A stretch of DNA of 38,330 nt from Burkholderiales bacterium (GTDB lineage Bacteria; Pseudomonadota; Gammaproteobacteria; Burkholderiales; Casimicrobiaceae). The position numbers and the translations under genes were made by a program. A model generated the notes under the pieces. The model was not told the origin of the DNA. It searched no databases and saw only the letters and a program-made list of their open reading frames with translations. The DNA lies in the NCBI GenBank assembly GCA_031270015.1, contig JAISYH010000041.1, positions 1 to 38,330 of the forward strand. The letters are read 5' to 3'. Shown piece by piece: positions 17,052-26,966 of this stretch (its first letter is position 1; each line of letters opens with the position of its first letter).

Positions 17052-17409
17052 GGCGACCTCCACGAACAATCTTTTGCGAATGCGCGCGCGCCGGGTTTAA
17101 CGCGGCTTCGAGCAAATCATAAAGTTTTTGCGCTTTGGCAGTGTTATCCGTCGTGTAATTGCAGACATAAACATCGACCGTCACAAAGCCGGATTCCGGC
17201 CAAGTATGAATAGCCATGTGCGATTCAGCCAAAATAACCGCGCCGGTTACGCCGTGCGGTTCAAACTGATAGAAGCGTTCGCCAACAATAGTCAGACCTG
17301 AAGCCTCAGTTGCCTTTAAACAGACTTCGCGCAATGCCTCGGCACGGGTGAATTCCGGCGTGTGGGCAGGGCAGCCATACCACTCTCCTAACAGATGGAT
17401 TCCATCCAT
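17029..17409 (-). CDS. speD: S-adenosylmethionine decarboxylase proenzyme
   Basis: SpeD makes the aminopropyl donor for SpeE. The 126-residue prokaryotic class protein cleaves itself before S63 in the motif AESHMAIHTWPE to form the pyruvoyl group; H68 and the later C-rich strand VDVYVCNY are conserved. ATG 17409 is chosen because a strong GGAGGGG lies five bases upstream. The open frame continues 32 codons further, through sequence that looks like an untranslated leader. The gene overlaps speE. Confidence 0.95.
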   Translation of the reverse strand: MDGIHLLGEWYGCPAHTPEFTRAEALREVCLKATEASGLTIVGERFYQFEPHGVTGAVILAESHMAIHTWPESGFVTVDVYVCNYTTDNTAKAQKLYDLLEAALNPARAHSQKIVRGGRHEQSQAA

Positions 17410-17525
17410 AGTGTCCCCTCCTATAAAGGAAAAAGCCCTACCTCCAGAAAGAACAGAATCGAGCATATCGCGCATTCCATTGCTGACGGGCGGAAGGGCA
17501 CCCACGAACCTCCGACCTCATGCCG
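17410..17525 (-). promoter_or_regulatory. Possible structured 5' leader of speD
   Basis: The 115 bases upstream of speD on the minus strand are GC- and purine-rich and can pair. The ribosome-binding site GGAGGGG is complementary (one G-U) to CCCTTCC about 80 bases upstream, and also forms a small TCC/GGA hairpin locally. An in-frame GTG opens 32 codons upstream, so an N-terminal extension or leader peptide is an alternative. The leader does not match a riboswitch I know. Confidence 0.3.
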
Positions 17526-17723
17526 AAGGGATTGTGATTATCTCATAAAAAAATCAAGAAAGCACTGCTTTTGAAAGAAATAATGTGAAGAACATAAAAA
17601 CAACGATTACAAAGACATAATCATCGTAATGAAAAATTTTTGTCTTGGTTATTTATCCACCCAAAAAGTAAGCTTCTGAGGTAAGCTTTAACAGTTTATC
17701 TGTATTTACACAAATATTTTGTT

Positions 17724-19760
17724 ATGACTTCTATTTCTTCTCCCGATCTAGCCAACGCGCTGCGTTTTCTCTCGATAGACGCTATCGAAGCCGCCAAAAG
17801 CGGTCATCCGGGTATGCCGATGGGAATGGCGGAAATCGCTGTAGCGTTGTGGCACCGCCATTTGAAACATAATCCGGATAATCCCGCGTGGTATGACCGA
17901 GACCGTTTTGTATTATCGAACGGGCATGGTTCAATGCTGCAATATGCGTTACTGCATTTAACCGGTTATGATGTTTCGATAGAGGAAATCAAAAGATTCC
18001 GACAACTGCATTCCAAAACGCCCGGACATCCCGAAATAGGCATTACGCCTGGCGTCGAAACGACGACAGGTCCATTGGGACAAGGTTTAGCAAATGCAGT
18101 GGGAATGGCGCTGGCGGAAAAAATGCTGGCGGCGGAATTCAATCGTGACGAACATCAAATCATCGACCACTACACCTATGTGTTTTTGGGCGATGGCTGT
18201 TTGATGGAAGGTATTTCGCACGAAGCGTGTTCGCTTGCCGGCACATGGAAGCTCGGCAAATTGATCGCGCTATATGATGATAATGGTATTTCAATCGACG
18301 GGGATGTTTCTGGTTGGTTTACCGACGACACGCCCAAGCGCTTCGAAGCTTACGGTTGGCAGGTGATTCGCAATATCGATGGACATGATGTGGATGCGGT
18401 GGATCGGGCGATTACACAGGCGAAACAAGAAAAAGAGCGTCCGACGTTGGTTTGTTGCAAAACGATTATTGGCAAAGGCGCGCCACATAAGGCGGGCAGC
18501 GCCGACACGCACGGTTCGCCATTGGGAAGCGCGGAAGCCGAAGCTACGCGCAAAGCATTGGGTTGGCGTCATCCGCCGTTCGAAATACCGAAAGCGATTA
18601 TCGAGGCGTGGGATGCGCGCGATGACGGCAACAAAAAAGAGGCGGCGTGGAATCAATGTTTCGCCGCTTATGATCAAACGCATCACGAGTTGGCGCAGGA
18701 ATTCGAACGGCGGATGCGCGGTATTGTGCCTTGGGATTTTACCGAAATCGCCGAATCGTTCGTGCGCGAACAACAACGAAAAGCGGAAAGTATTTCCACA
18801 CGCAAAGCATCACAGCAGGCGATAGAAGCGTATGCGCCGCATCTACCCGAATTACTCGGCGGCTCTGCTGATTTGACTGGCTCGGTATTCACCAACTGGT
18901 CGGGAAGCCGCAGTTTGAATGAACAAGGCGAAGGTAATTTCATTCATTACGGTGTGCGCGAATTTGCGATGTTTGCCATCGCCAATGGAATCGCGTTGCA
19001 CGGCGGCTTCATTCCTTACGCCGGCACGTTTTTGACGTTTTCCGATTATGCGAAGAACGCGCTCAGAATGGCGGCACTGATGAAACAGCGCGTGATCGCG
19101 GTATTTACGCACGACTCGATCGGTTTAGGTGAAGATGGTCCGACACATCAGGCGGTTGAGCATGTATCGAGTTTACGCATGATCCCGGGGATGAATGTTT
19201 GGCGTCCTTGTGACGCGATAGAAACGGCGGAAGCTTGGCGGATAGCGATAGAAAGAAGGGAAAGAGGAGCTAGTTGTCTTGTGCTTACTCGTCAAAATAT
19301 TCCATCATATTCCCGCAGCAGCGAAGTTGTCGCAAATATTCAGCGCGGCGCTTATATTCTGGCGGATTTTCCCGATAATGTAGAAACGAACCAGCGGGTG
19401 ATCATTTTGGCAACCGGCTCCGAAGTCGCGCTGGCGGTTCAGGCGCGCGAAGCGCTCGCCAAAAATAATATTGCCGCGCGTGTCGTGTCGATGCCGTGTT
19501 GCGAACTTTTTGATTTAGAAGACGGTGAATACAAATCGCAAGTATTATTGCCGGACGTACCGAAACTTGCTATCGAAGCTGGTTCGACACACTATTGGCA
19601 TCGTTACGTCGGCGCGGCAGACGATACGGGCAGTGCGGTGATCGGCATGGATACTTTCGGCGAGTCCGCGCCTGCGGATGAATTGTTTCGTTATTTCGGA
19701 TTTACTTTGGACAATGTTTTCGAGAAGGTCGATTATCTTTTGAAATCGAGAGAGGATTAA
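17724..19760 (+). CDS. tkt: Transketolase
   Basis: Transketolase moves two-carbon units between sugar phosphates in the pentose phosphate pathway using thiamine diphosphate. The 678-residue length is normal. Motifs: N-terminal [16 protein letters not shown], the substrate His region LSNGHGSML, the ThDP/Mg site [32 protein letters not shown], the catalytic Glu region [19 protein letters not shown], and [19 protein letters not shown]. It heads the glycolytic cluster tkt-gapA-pgk typical of betaproteobacteria. No ribosome-binding site is visible before the ATG; the sequence there is AT-rich. Confidence 0.97.
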   Translation: MTSISSPDLANALRFLSIDAIEAAKSGHPGMPMGMAEIAVALWHRHLKHNPDNPAWYDRDRFVLSNGHGSMLQYALLHLTGYDVSIEEIKRFRQLHSKTPGHPEIGITPGVETTTGPLGQGLANAVGMALAEKMLAAEFNRDEHQIIDHYTYVFLGDGCLMEGISHEACSLAGTWKLGKLIALYDDNGISIDGDVSGWFTDDTPKRFEAYGWQVIRNIDGHDVDAVDRAITQAKQEKERPTLVCCKTIIGKGAPHKAGSADTHGSPLGSAEAEATRKALGWRHPPFEIPKAIIEAWDARDDGNKKEAAWNQCFAAYDQTHHELAQEFERRMRGIVPWDFTEIAESFVREQQRKAESISTRKASQQAIEAYAPHLPELLGGSADLTGSVFTNWSGSRSLNEQGEGNFIHYGVREFAMFAIANGIALHGGFIPYAGTFLTFSDYAKNALRMAALMKQRVIAVFTHDSIGLGEDGPTHQAVEHVSSLRMIPGMNVWRPCDAIETAEAWRIAIERRERGASCLVLTRQNIPSYSRSSEVVANIQRGAYILADFPDNVETNQRVIILATGSEVALAVQAREALAKNNIAARVVSMPCCELFDLEDGEYKSQVLLPDVPKLAIEAGSTHYWHRYVGAADDTGSAVIGMDTFGESAPADELFRYFGFTLDNVFEKVDYLLKSRED

Positions 19761-19763
19761 ACC

Positions 19764-20297
19764 TTGGAAACTTCTTCAACGCCGTCAAAGCCTTGTAAAC
19801 ACTGTTATCAGCCGATTCATCCGCAAGCGCGGATATGCCAACACTGTCTGAGCCACCAGTCATGGATAGGAAATAATCAAGACCCGCGTTTCCCTTTTGT
19901 GATATTCGGAGGAGGCGCCGTAGTGTTTCTGATACTGTTTTTGTTTGTACATTTTTTTGACTCAAGAAAAGATAACGAAAAATCCAGTTCCCCGGTAGCA
20001 TCTTCAATTGTTTTATCGGATATCAAGACGCGCTTTGCTTTATGTAGTGAAACGTGCGAAATATATATTATAGGTGAAGCCCATAATGCTTCGAAGCAAG
20101 CTCAGTCCGGTATCGTTTTCGAGGTGCGTTTGTTCGATAACGAGGATCATGTGGCGGACTATCTGTTACTGAAACAAGCAAAATTGCGTATTGCCGCGCA
20201 AAATTCATCCAAATTCCGAATCAGAGGCGAAACATTGCTGAAGCCTAATGAAATAAAAAATGTGGAAGTGAAAGCGATAAGATCAACATGTTATTAA
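19764..20297 (+). CDS. Zinc-ribbon, single-TM protein with FxLYD/DUF3426-like domain
   Basis: This is a 177-residue protein of unknown role. It has an N-terminal zinc ribbon with two CxxC knuckles (C11, C14, C25, C28), a membrane helix at about 45-65 (FVIFGGGAVVFLILFLFVHF), then a probably periplasmic beta domain resembling FxLYD/DUF3426-type modules (IYIIGEAHNASKQAQSG, FEVRLFDNEDHV). The topology would place the ribbon in the cytosol. It starts with TTG three bases after the tkt stop, using GAGAGGA inside the end of tkt, so it is translated with tkt. It interrupts the usual tkt-gapA pair. The gene itself is likely real; the domain names are tentative. Confidence 0.7.
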   Translation: METSSTPSKPCKHCYQPIHPQARICQHCLSHQSWIGNNQDPRFPFVIFGGGAVVFLILFLFVHFFDSRKDNEKSSSPVASSIVLSDIKTRFALCSETCEIYIIGEAHNASKQAQSGIVFEVRLFDNEDHVADYLLLKQAKLRIAAQNSSKFRIRGETLLKPNEIKNVEVKAIRSTCY

Positions 20298-20323
20298 TTC
20301 TCATAAGATAGGAGAAGCATATT

Positions 20324-21352
20324 ATGGCGAATATTAAAATTGCGATTAATGGTTATGGACGCATCGGGCGCAATATCTTGCGCGCGTTTTACGAGAACGA
20401 CAAAAAGGCGCCTCTGGAAATCGTTGCAGTCAACGATTTGGGCAGCCCCGAAACCAACGCGCATTTGACGCGCTACGACACGGTACATGGCAAATTCAAC
20501 GGCGTGATTGCGGTTGAAGGTGATGCGCTGATCGTCAACGGCGATAAAATCAAGGTATTCGCTGAGCGCGATCCATCAAAATTGCCCTGGAACGTGTTGG
20601 GCGTGGATGTGGTGCTTGAATGCACAGGACTTTTTACAAGTAAAGAAAAAGCGGGCGCGCATCTGAAAGCGGGCGCGAAAAAGGTCATCATCTCGGCGCC
20701 TGGCGGTAAAGACGTCGACGCAACCATTGTCTATGGTGTGAATCATCAAACATTGAAGGCGACCGATACGGTGATTTCCAATGCATCGTGTACGACGAAT
20801 TGCCTCGCGCCCATCGTACAACCACTACACCGAGCGATAGGTTTGGTCAATGGGTTGATGACAACGATTCACGCTTATACCAACGATCAAGTCTTGACCG
20901 ATGTTTATCATAGCGATTTACGGCGCGCGCGTTCAGCAACATCGAGCATGATTCCGACCAAGACGGGCGCGGCGGCAGCGGTCGGTCTTGTGTTGCCGGA
21001 ATTGGCGGGACGGCTCGACGGTTTTTCGATCCGTGTGCCAACGATCAATGTATCGCTCGTCGATCTATCGTTCATCGCCGCCCGCGACACGACGGTGGAC
21101 GAAGTAAACGCTATTATCAAAACGGCGTCCGAAGCGGGCGCGTTGAAAGGTATTTTAGGTTATTCCGACGAGCCTCTTGTTTCGGTCGATTTCAATCACG
21201 ATCCGCGCTCGTCAATCTTTGACGCGACGCTTACCAAAGTAAGCGGGCGGTTAGTGAAAGTATCGAGCTGGTACGACAACGAATGGGGGTTTTCCAATCG
21301 AATGCTTGATACAACGGTTGCGCTGATGAGCGTGAAGCCAATATATGGTTAG
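20324..21352 (+). CDS. gapA: Glyceraldehyde-3-phosphate dehydrogenase, type I
   Basis: The enzyme oxidises glyceraldehyde 3-phosphate to 1,3-bisphosphoglycerate with NAD(P) in glycolysis. At 342 residues it is slightly longer than E. coli GapA. Rossmann motif [14 protein letters not shown]; catalytic Cys about residue 156 in SNASCTTNC; catalytic His in [10 protein letters not shown]; phosphate-binding [13 protein letters not shown]-terminal [19 protein letters not shown] follows the cofactor strand VAVNDL, as in many proteobacterial enzymes; cofactor preference is not decided. A purine-rich ribosome-binding site (ATAGGAGAAG) precedes ATG. It feeds Pgk directly downstream. Confidence 0.97.
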   Translation: MANIKIAINGYGRIGRNILRAFYENDKKAPLEIVAVNDLGSPETNAHLTRYDTVHGKFNGVIAVEGDALIVNGDKIKVFAERDPSKLPWNVLGVDVVLECTGLFTSKEKAGAHLKAGAKKVIISAPGGKDVDATIVYGVNHQTLKATDTVISNASCTTNCLAPIVQPLHRAIGLVNGLMTTIHAYTNDQVLTDVYHSDLRRARSATSSMIPTKTGAAAAVGLVLPELAGRLDGFSIRVPTINVSLVDLSFIAARDTTVDEVNAIIKTASEAGALKGILGYSDEPLVSVDFNHDPRSSIFDATLTKVSGRLVKVSSWYDNEWGFSNRMLDTTVALMSVKPIYG

Positions 21353-21402
21353 AGGCTTGCATTGAAAAATATGCGAACAAAAAATCACCGACATGAAAAC
21401 GT

Positions 21403-22572
21403 ATGAATTTCAAACGACTTTCCGATATAGATGTGCGCGGTAAACGAGTGCTGATCCGCGCCGATTTGAATGTGCCGCAAGATGAGCGCGGCGCCATCAT
21501 TGACGATACGCGTATCCGCGCCTCATTGCCGGCAATCGAGGATGCGCTGACGCGCGGCGCGGCGGTAATGGTGACTTCGCATCTTGACCGCCCACAAGAG
21601 GGCGTATGGTGTGAAGAGTTTTCGCTGGCGCGAGTTGCGACACGCTTGAGCGAAATGTTGCGACGCCCTGTGCCATTGATTCGAGATTGGGTAATTGACG
21701 TTTCATGGCAAGAAAATCTGCATCACGGCAACATCGTGCTTTTGGAAAACACCCGCTTCAACAAAGGGGAAAAAAAGAATGACGAAACGCTTGCCAAAAC
21801 GATAGCGGCGATGTGCGACGTATATGTGAACGACGCCTTCGGTACGGCGCACCGCGCCGAAGCGACGACTTGCGGCGTCGCGCGATTCGCGCCGATGGCT
21901 TGCGCGGGTCCTTTGTTGGCGGCGGAACTCGATGCGCTGTCGCGCGCATTAGCATCGCCGAAGCGACCGATGGTTGCCATAGTTGCGGGTTCCAAAGTTT
22001 CGACGAAGTTGACAGTGTTGAGATCGTTGGTCGAAAAGGTCGATACGCTGATCGTCGGTGGCGGAATTGCCAATACGTTTTTATTAGCGCGCGGCTATCC
22101 GGTCGGAAACTCATTGGTCGAGCGGGAACTGGTCAGTGAAGCCGAGCAATTATTAGCCGATTATCCCGACAAGTTCCCATTGCCCGTCGATGTGGTATGC
22201 GGCAAAACGTTCTCCGCAGAGACAACGGCGACAATAAAAAGCGTCGATCGAATTGCCGACGACGATATGATTCTCGATGTCGGCGTAAAAACGACGGCGT
22301 TGTACGCGCCACTGTTATCGCAGGCAGGAACGATCGTCTGGAACGGACCGCTCGGCGTATTCGAGTTTGACGCTTTTTCCGAAGGGACGCGCACACTAGC
22401 AAAGATGATCGCTGAATCGGAAGCGTTTTCGATTGCCGGTGGTGGCGATACGCTGGCGGCGATCGCCAAATTTAATGTTGAAAAAGAGATTGATTATATC
22501 TCTACTGGCGGCGGCGCCTTTCTGGAGTTTCTCGAAGGCAGGACTTTGCCCGCCGTCGCCGCGCTGGTTTGA
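21403..22572 (+). CDS. pgk: Phosphoglycerate kinase
   Basis: Pgk makes ATP from 1,3-bisphosphoglycerate in glycolysis. The 389 residues are typical. Signature [13 protein letters not shown] near the N-terminus, substrate residues DTRIRASLP and [35 protein letters not shown], the hinge [22 protein letters not shown], and the nucleotide-binding [12 protein letters not shown] and [15 protein letters not shown] at the C-terminus. It is 50 bp after gapA with no terminator visible between, so it is probably cotranscribed. Confidence 0.97.
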   Translation: MNFKRLSDIDVRGKRVLIRADLNVPQDERGAIIDDTRIRASLPAIEDALTRGAAVMVTSHLDRPQEGVWCEEFSLARVATRLSEMLRRPVPLIRDWVIDVSWQENLHHGNIVLLENTRFNKGEKKNDETLAKTIAAMCDVYVNDAFGTAHRAEATTCGVARFAPMACAGPLLAAELDALSRALASPKRPMVAIVAGSKVSTKLTVLRSLVEKVDTLIVGGGIANTFLLARGYPVGNSLVERELVSEAEQLLADYPDKFPLPVDVVCGKTFSAETTATIKSVDRIADDDMILDVGVKTTALYAPLLSQAGTIVWNGPLGVFEFDAFSEGTRTLAKMIAESEAFSIAGGGDTLAAIAKFNVEKEIDYISTGGGAFLEFLEGRTLPAVAALV

Positions 22573-22609
22573 CGAAATTAAATATTGACAAACGCGATTT
22601 AATCGACTT

Positions 22610-23029
22610 ATGGCTTGGAAACGCGAAATCACGCCGGAAATTTTGGATAAGGTGTTCTCCGGTACGCTGGCAGAACATTTGGGCATGGCGCTGACGCATG
22701 TCGGAGAGGATACGCTGGAGATAACGATGCCAGTGGACGAGCGCACACAACAGCCTTTCGGTTTGTTGCATGGCGGCGCGTCGGCGGCGCTAGCGGAAAC
22801 GCTGGGTTCTTTCGCCGCTTATTTGTGCAGCGAAGGCGAAGAGCAAGTCGTCGGCTTGGAACTCAACGCCAGTCACCTACGCGCCGTTCCGAAAGGTGTG
22901 ACAGTACGTGGCGTTTGTCGTCCGTTGCGAATCGGGCGATCACATCAGGTCTGGGAAATTCGCGTTTACGACGCCGAAGACCGCTTGTGCTGCGCAGCGC
23001 GGATGACATCGGTACTGAAGTCGCGCTGA
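22610..23029 (+). CDS. Hotdog-fold thioesterase (PaaI/EntH-like)
   Basis: The 139-residue single hotdog domain carries the family motif HGGASAALAETLGSFAA (Glu as catalytic carboxylate) after FGLLHGG, and ends in strands typical of acyl-CoA thioesterases (VWEIRVYDAEDRLCCAARMT). Such enzymes hydrolyse aromatic or acyl-CoA/ACP thioesters, often for proofreading; the true substrate is unknown. It begins 37 bases after pgk on the same strand and may share its mRNA. Confidence 0.88.
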   Translation: MAWKREITPEILDKVFSGTLAEHLGMALTHVGEDTLEITMPVDERTQQPFGLLHGGASAALAETLGSFAAYLCSEGEEQVVGLELNASHLRAVPKGVTVRGVCRPLRIGRSHQVWEIRVYDAEDRLCCAARMTSVLKSR

Positions 23030-23149
23030 ATCGGTTACCGGATTTCCAGGCATTTTCGCGTTTTGAAGGACATAATGGATATTCCGGACGTTACTTCTTG
23101 ATGAACGGATAGGCTTATGCCATGCTTGTTTAATAACAAACCTTTTTGC

Positions 23150-23178
23150 TTTACAGGTAAAAGAGGCCTGATTATAAT
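23150..23178 (+). promoter_or_regulatory. Promoter of the yceD-rpmF-plsX-fabH unit
   Basis: TTTACA (23150-23155), a 17-base spacer and a perfect TATAAT (23173-23178) form a strong sigma-70 promoter. It lies 50-80 bases upstream of yceD in a 200-bp intergenic stretch with no other gene. Confidence 0.8.
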
Positions 23179-23229
23179 TATATGTTCCACCGCGTTCGCT
23201 GCTTGCTGGGAATGATGTTGATTGACTGA

Positions 23230-23691
23230 ATGATGTCCTCACTACCCAAAATAGCCAATACAGATCGTTTTATTGATGCTGGTGAAACGGCGTCGGGCGA
23301 AATCGCGTTAACGCAATTGCCGCGTTTGGCAGGCTGCTTGCCGGAGGGTTTCGACATGGAAGGCGTGCCGCCTCTGGTATGGTCGATACGTGGGGCGCGT
23401 GAAACGACGGGGCGTCGGGCGCTGGAAATTTCGGTGCGTGGCGGTTTTCCGCTGGAGTGCCAACGTTGTTTGCAATCCGTGTCGTGGAAAGTTTCGCAGC
23501 GATCGACAGTATTGGTTGCGAAAACGCAGGACGAATTGATCGCGCTTGATGAAAACAGCGAACTGGAAGTCGTTTTGTGCGACAAGGGTATTGACGCGCA
23601 AACTTTGATCGAGGATGAATTATTGTTGTCGTTGCCTTTTGCGCCGACGCACGAAGTGTGCCCGAATAGCGTGACCGAGACGATAGCGTAA
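23230..23691 (+). CDS. yceD: YceD/DUF177 family protein
   Basis: YceD proteins are encoded just before ribosomal protein L32 in most proteobacteria and are linked to 23S rRNA accumulation; the molecular mechanism is unsettled. The 153-residue protein has the conserved [10 protein letters not shown] knuckle in the middle and a C-terminal [10 protein letters not shown] that includes a further cysteine. ATG 23230 is used; the next Met is one codon later. Position before rpmF supports the call. Confidence 0.92.
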   Translation: MMSSLPKIANTDRFIDAGETASGEIALTQLPRLAGCLPEGFDMEGVPPLVWSIRGARETTGRRALEISVRGGFPLECQRCLQSVSWKVSQRSTVLVAKTQDELIALDENSELEVVLCDKGIDAQTLIEDELLLSLPFAPTHEVCPNSVTETIA

Positions 23692-23699
23692 AACAAACG

Positions 23700-23720
23700 T
23701 AAGCGGCGCAGCGCCGCTTT
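23700..23720 (+). promoter_or_regulatory. GC-rich hairpin between yceD and rpmF
   Basis: AAGCGGCG and CGCCGCTT form a perfect 8-bp stem with a 3-base loop immediately after the yceD stop and just ahead of the rpmF ribosome-binding site (AAGGAGAG). No T-tract of terminator length follows. It could stabilise the rpmF mRNA 5' end, mark an RNase processing site, or attenuate read-through. Confidence 0.5.
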
Positions 23721-23734
23721 GTAAGGAGAGAAAA

Positions 23735-23917
23735 ATGGCTGTTCAACAAAACAAGAAATCACCGTCCAAGCGCGGAATGCATCGGGCGCATGATTTTCTG
23801 ACCAATCCACCGTTGTCGGTCGATCCGGTTTCCGGAGAAACGCATCGTCGTCATCACGTCACGCCCGGTGGTTTCTATCGTGGCAAAAAAGTGATGAAAA
23901 CCAAAGTTGACGAATAG
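23735..23917 (+). CDS. rpmF: 50S ribosomal protein L32
   Basis: L32 is a small component of the large ribosomal subunit. The 60-residue protein has the conserved N-terminus [20 protein letters not shown] and the [18 protein letters not shown] segment. A strong AAGGAGAG ribosome-binding site lies upstream. Gene order yceD-rpmF-plsX-fabH is the standard one. Confidence 0.97.
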   Translation: MAVQQNKKSPSKRGMHRAHDFLTNPPLSVDPVSGETHRRHHVTPGGFYRGKKVMKTKVDE

Positions 23918-23926
23918 CGGTTGGTC

Positions 23927-23947
23927 AAACCGGAAATATCCGGTTTT
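23927..23947 (+). terminator. Short hairpin after rpmF
   Basis: A perfect 8-bp stem (AAACCGGA/TCCGGTTT) with a 4-base loop and four T residues lies 9 bases after the rpmF stop. It probably acts as a partial terminator, so that ribosomal protein is made in excess over the downstream lipid genes. Confidence 0.6.
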
Positions 23948-24061
23948 GGAAAAACGACAACAAAAATCAAAAGTGCGCCCATATTTGGCGATTCCGATCA
24001 TGCAGATGTGTAGACACATGATGCTTCTGTGTTCTTGCCATCAATTCACTAGAATCAACAT

Positions 24062-25099
24062 ATGCGCGTAACCATTGCCGTTGACGCTATGGGCGGTGAC
24101 AAAGGGCTTGCCGTGACCGTGCCGGCATCCGTCCGTTTTCTTTCTTCTTGTTCCGGCGCGCACATCATCTTGGTCGGGCAAAAAGAACCGATCAAAGAGG
24201 CGTTGATTGCCGCCAACGCGGCGGGACATCCTAATATCAGCTTGTACCACGCCAACGAAGTCGTCACGATGCACGAATCGGCGGCAGACGCGCTGCGCCG
24301 CAAAAAAGATTCTTCGATGCGGGTAGCGATCAATCTCATCAAAAACGGCGAGGCGCAAGCGTGCGTTTCGGCGGGAAATACCGGCGCGTTGATGGCAATC
24401 GGTAAATTCGTTTTGAAGACTTTGCAAGGAATCGACCGTCCGGCAATCGCCACGCAATTACCTAATCTCAAAGGCTCGACGACTATGTTGGACTTGGGCG
24501 CGAACGTCAACTGCACGGCGCAGCAATTATTGCAATTTGCCGTGATGGGCAGCGCGATGGTGACGGCGATCGAAAAACGCGACAACCCGAGCGTCGGATT
24601 GCTCAATATCGGGGAAGAGGACACCAAGGGCAATGAAATCGTCAAGGAAGCGGCGGAATTACTGCGCGAATCTGGTTTAAATTTCTACGGTAATATCGAA
24701 GGTGACGATATCTATAAAGGTACGACCGATGTCGTCGTATGCGATGGTTTCGTCGGTAACGTCGCGTTGAAAACGTCGGAAGGTCTCGTCAAAATGATTT
24801 CCGATTTCCTGAAAAAGGAATATAAGCGCAACTTATTGAATCTGTTCGCGGCTTTTCTTTCGCGCGGCGTGATTTCCGCTTTCAGACGACGGTTGAATCC
24901 GAATCACTACAACGGCGCGACGTTGATCGGTTTACGTGGTGTGGTGATCAAAAGTCATGGCTCCGCCGACGAAGAAGCGTTCGTCTATGCGCTGCGTAAG
25001 GCATACCAAGAAGTCGCGCAGGGGATGCTCGACCGAATCGCGCAACGCATCGAGGCGGTGTCGGCGCAATTGCCCGAAGTTGAAAAACACGCCGGATAA
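24062..25099 (+). CDS. plsX: Phosphate acyltransferase PlsX
   Basis: PlsX converts acyl-ACP to acyl-phosphate, the first step toward phosphatidic acid, at the inner face of the membrane. The 345 residues include the N-terminal [11 protein letters not shown]-like motif ([12 protein letters not shown]), [32 protein letters not shown], and [19 protein letters not shown]. It is 115 bases after rpmF's hairpin region and 20 bases before fabH. Confidence 0.96.
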   Translation: MRVTIAVDAMGGDKGLAVTVPASVRFLSSCSGAHIILVGQKEPIKEALIAANAAGHPNISLYHANEVVTMHESAADALRRKKDSSMRVAINLIKNGEAQACVSAGNTGALMAIGKFVLKTLQGIDRPAIATQLPNLKGSTTMLDLGANVNCTAQQLLQFAVMGSAMVTAIEKRDNPSVGLLNIGEEDTKGNEIVKEAAELLRESGLNFYGNIEGDDIYKGTTDVVVCDGFVGNVALKTSEGLVKMISDFLKKEYKRNLLNLFAAFLSRGVISAFRRRLNPNHYNGATLIGLRGVVIKSHGSADEEAFVYALRKAYQEVAQGMLDRIAQRIEAVSAQLPEVEKHAG

Positions 25100-25119
25100 T
25101 ATTAGGTTCTGGTGATTCT

Positions 25120-26091
25120 ATGATTTACAGCAGTATTATCGGAACGGGCAGTTATCTACCGGAAAAAATATTGACCAATGACGATCTCGCGCAGATAGTC
25201 GAAACCAGTGACGAATGGATTTGCGCGCGAACCGGCATCCGGCAGCGGCACATTGCGGCGGATGATCAGAACGTATCGGATTTGGCTCTGATCGCGGCGC
25301 GACGCGCGCTAGAAAACGCGAAACTGAGCGCCGACGAGATCGATTTGATCGTGCTGGCGACCACTACGCCAGAAATGACCTTTCCATCGACTGCTTGCAT
25401 CGTGCAAGAGAAACTCGGTATGACCAATGGCGCGGCAGCGTTCGATGTGCAGGCGGTATGCAGCGGATTCATTTACGCTTTGGCGACAGCGGACAGCATG
25501 ATTCGCAGCGGCGTTTATCGTCGCGCGCTGGTGATCGGCGCGGAAGTGATGTCGCGTATCGTTGATTGGAAAGACCGAAAAACGTGTGTCTTGTTCGGGG
25601 ACGGCGCCGGCGCGGTGGTTTTGGAAGCATCGGCAGAAGTTGGCGTATTGTCGTCGCATCTGCACGCCGACGGCAGATTCCGCGACATTTTGAAGACGGC
25701 GGGCAGAATCCAGAACGGTGAAATCAGCGGCTTACCGTATATCGAAATGGACGGCGGACAAGTATTTCGTTTCGCGGTACGCGTGCTGGCAGATTGCGTT
25801 CAAGAGGCGCTCGAATTCAACGGCTTACGGATCGACGATATCGATTGGCTGATTCCGCATCAAGCAAATCAACGCATCATGGACGCGACCGCGCGCAAGT
25901 TACGTATTGCCGAGCAGAAAATGGTCAGCACGGTCGGACAACACGCCAACACATCGTCGGCGTCAATTCCTCTGGCGATTGACGCCGCTGCTCAAAAAAA
26001 GCTATTCAAGAAAGAGCAATTATTGGCATTGGTGGCTGTCGGCGGCGGCTTCACGTGGGGCGCGACGCTATTACGCTGGCGATTAGAATAA
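25120..26091 (+). CDS. fabH: 3-oxoacyl-ACP synthase III
   Basis: FabH starts fatty acid synthesis by condensing acetyl-CoA with malonyl-ACP. The 323-residue protein has the Cys-His-Asn triad: Cys about residue 114 in [11 protein letters not shown], His in [14 protein letters not shown] and Asn in [30 protein letters not shown] at the N-terminus and the C-terminal [13 protein letters not shown] are typical. The usual next genes (fabD, fabG, acpP) are absent: a terminator follows directly and the next gene is on the other strand. Confidence 0.96.
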   Translation: MIYSSIIGTGSYLPEKILTNDDLAQIVETSDEWICARTGIRQRHIAADDQNVSDLALIAARRALENAKLSADEIDLIVLATTTPEMTFPSTACIVQEKLGMTNGAAAFDVQAVCSGFIYALATADSMIRSGVYRRALVIGAEVMSRIVDWKDRKTCVLFGDGAGAVVLEASAEVGVLSSHLHADGRFRDILKTAGRIQNGEISGLPYIEMDGGQVFRFAVRVLADCVQEALEFNGLRIDDIDWLIPHQANQRIMDATARKLRIAEQKMVSTVGQHANTSSASIPLAIDAAAQKKLFKKEQLLALVAVGGGFTWGATLLRWRLE

Positions 26092-26128
26092 AAAACGCTG
26101 CGCAGGATATTTTCCCGCGCAGCGTTTT
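26091..26128. terminator. Bidirectional terminator between fabH and metQ
   Basis: AAAAACGCTGCGC and GCGCAGCGTTTT form a long perfect stem around a 13-base loop, with A/T runs on both outer sides. It can end transcription of fabH (plus) and of metQ (minus), whose stop codons are 0 and 20 bases away. Confidence 0.9.
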
Positions 26129-26147
26129 GCTCGCACGTTTGCCCGCT

Positions 26148-26936
26148 TCAGAATGCCGGAACGACCGCCCCTCGATATTTTTCCTGGATGAATTTTCGCG
26201 TTTCGCCGGACGTCAACGCCTTCGCCAGTTTTTTCATCGCGTCGGATGCGGCGTTATCGGGACGGGCGACCAACACATTCACATACGGCGAATCGCTGCC
26301 CTCGATCACTAGCGCGTCTTGCAGCGGATTGAGTTTGGCCTCGAGCGCGTAATTGGTATTGATCAGCGCCAGATCGACTTGACCGAGTACGCGTGGCAAG
26401 GTCGCGGCTTCCAGTTCGTGGAATTTCAGTTTTTTGGGATTATCGACGATGTCGCGCGGCATCGCGGTGATTCCGGCTTGATCTTTCAGTTTGATGACGC
26501 CGTTGGCGACGAGCAGTAGCAACGCTCTGCCGCCGTTGGTCGCGTCGTTGGGAATCGCCACCGTGTTACCTTCGACCAGCTCGTCCAGTGTTTTGATCTT
26601 TTTTGAATACGCGCCGAACGGCTCGATATGCACACCGGCGACAGAAACGAGATCGGTGCCTTTGCTTTTATTGAACTCGTCGAGATAGGGTTTGTGCTGA
26701 AAATAATTGGCGTCCAGTTTTTTCTGCGCGACTTGCAAATTTGGCTGCACGTAGTCGGTGAACACTTTGATTTCGAGCGCGACGCCTTCTTTGGCTAACA
26801 TCGGTTTGACAAATTCGAGAATTTCGGCGTGTGGCACTGCCGTCGCACCGATGGAAAGTTTGTCTTGTGCAAATGCCGCGCTGCCGCAATGGAGCGCGGC
26901 GGAAAAGAGTAGGATGGTTTTGAGCAGATATTTCAT
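26148..26936 (-). CDS. metQ: Methionine ABC transporter substrate-binding protein
   Basis: MetQ captures D/L-methionine in the periplasm for the MetNI transporter. It is 262 residues from ATG 26936, with GAGGAAG ahead and a signal peptide (LLKTILLFSAALHCGSAAFA). The NlpA/MetQ pattern is clear: LSIGATAVPHAEILE, VFTDYVQPN, DANYFQHKPYLDEFN, GVHIEPFGAYSKKIK, VAIPNDATNGGRALLLL. The lipobox is not canonical (ALHC), so a soluble form cleaved at AFA-Q is possible. It is the last gene of the metN-metI-metQ set. Confidence 0.94.
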   Translation of the reverse strand: MKYLLKTILLFSAALHCGSAAFAQDKLSIGATAVPHAEILEFVKPMLAKEGVALEIKVFTDYVQPNLQVAQKKLDANYFQHKPYLDEFNKSKGTDLVSVAGVHIEPFGAYSKKIKTLDELVEGNTVAIPNDATNGGRALLLLVANGVIKLKDQAGITAMPRDIVDNPKKLKFHELEAATLPRVLGQVDLALINTNYALEAKLNPLQDALVIEGSDSPYVNVLVARPDNAASDAMKKLAKALTSGETRKFIQEKYRGAVVPAF

Positions 26937-26966
26937 GAGCGCTTCCTCTTTGAATCGAAAAAACAA

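Noticed and set aside
17665-17700. Direct repeat AAGCTT...AAGCTT upstream of tkt as an operator
   Set aside because: Only two copies of a common six-base word plus a shared TA; too short to call.
23178-23810. 210-codon minus-strand open frame over yceD
   Set aside because: Antisense to yceD and the rpmF start, both of which are clearly real; no recognisable protein features.
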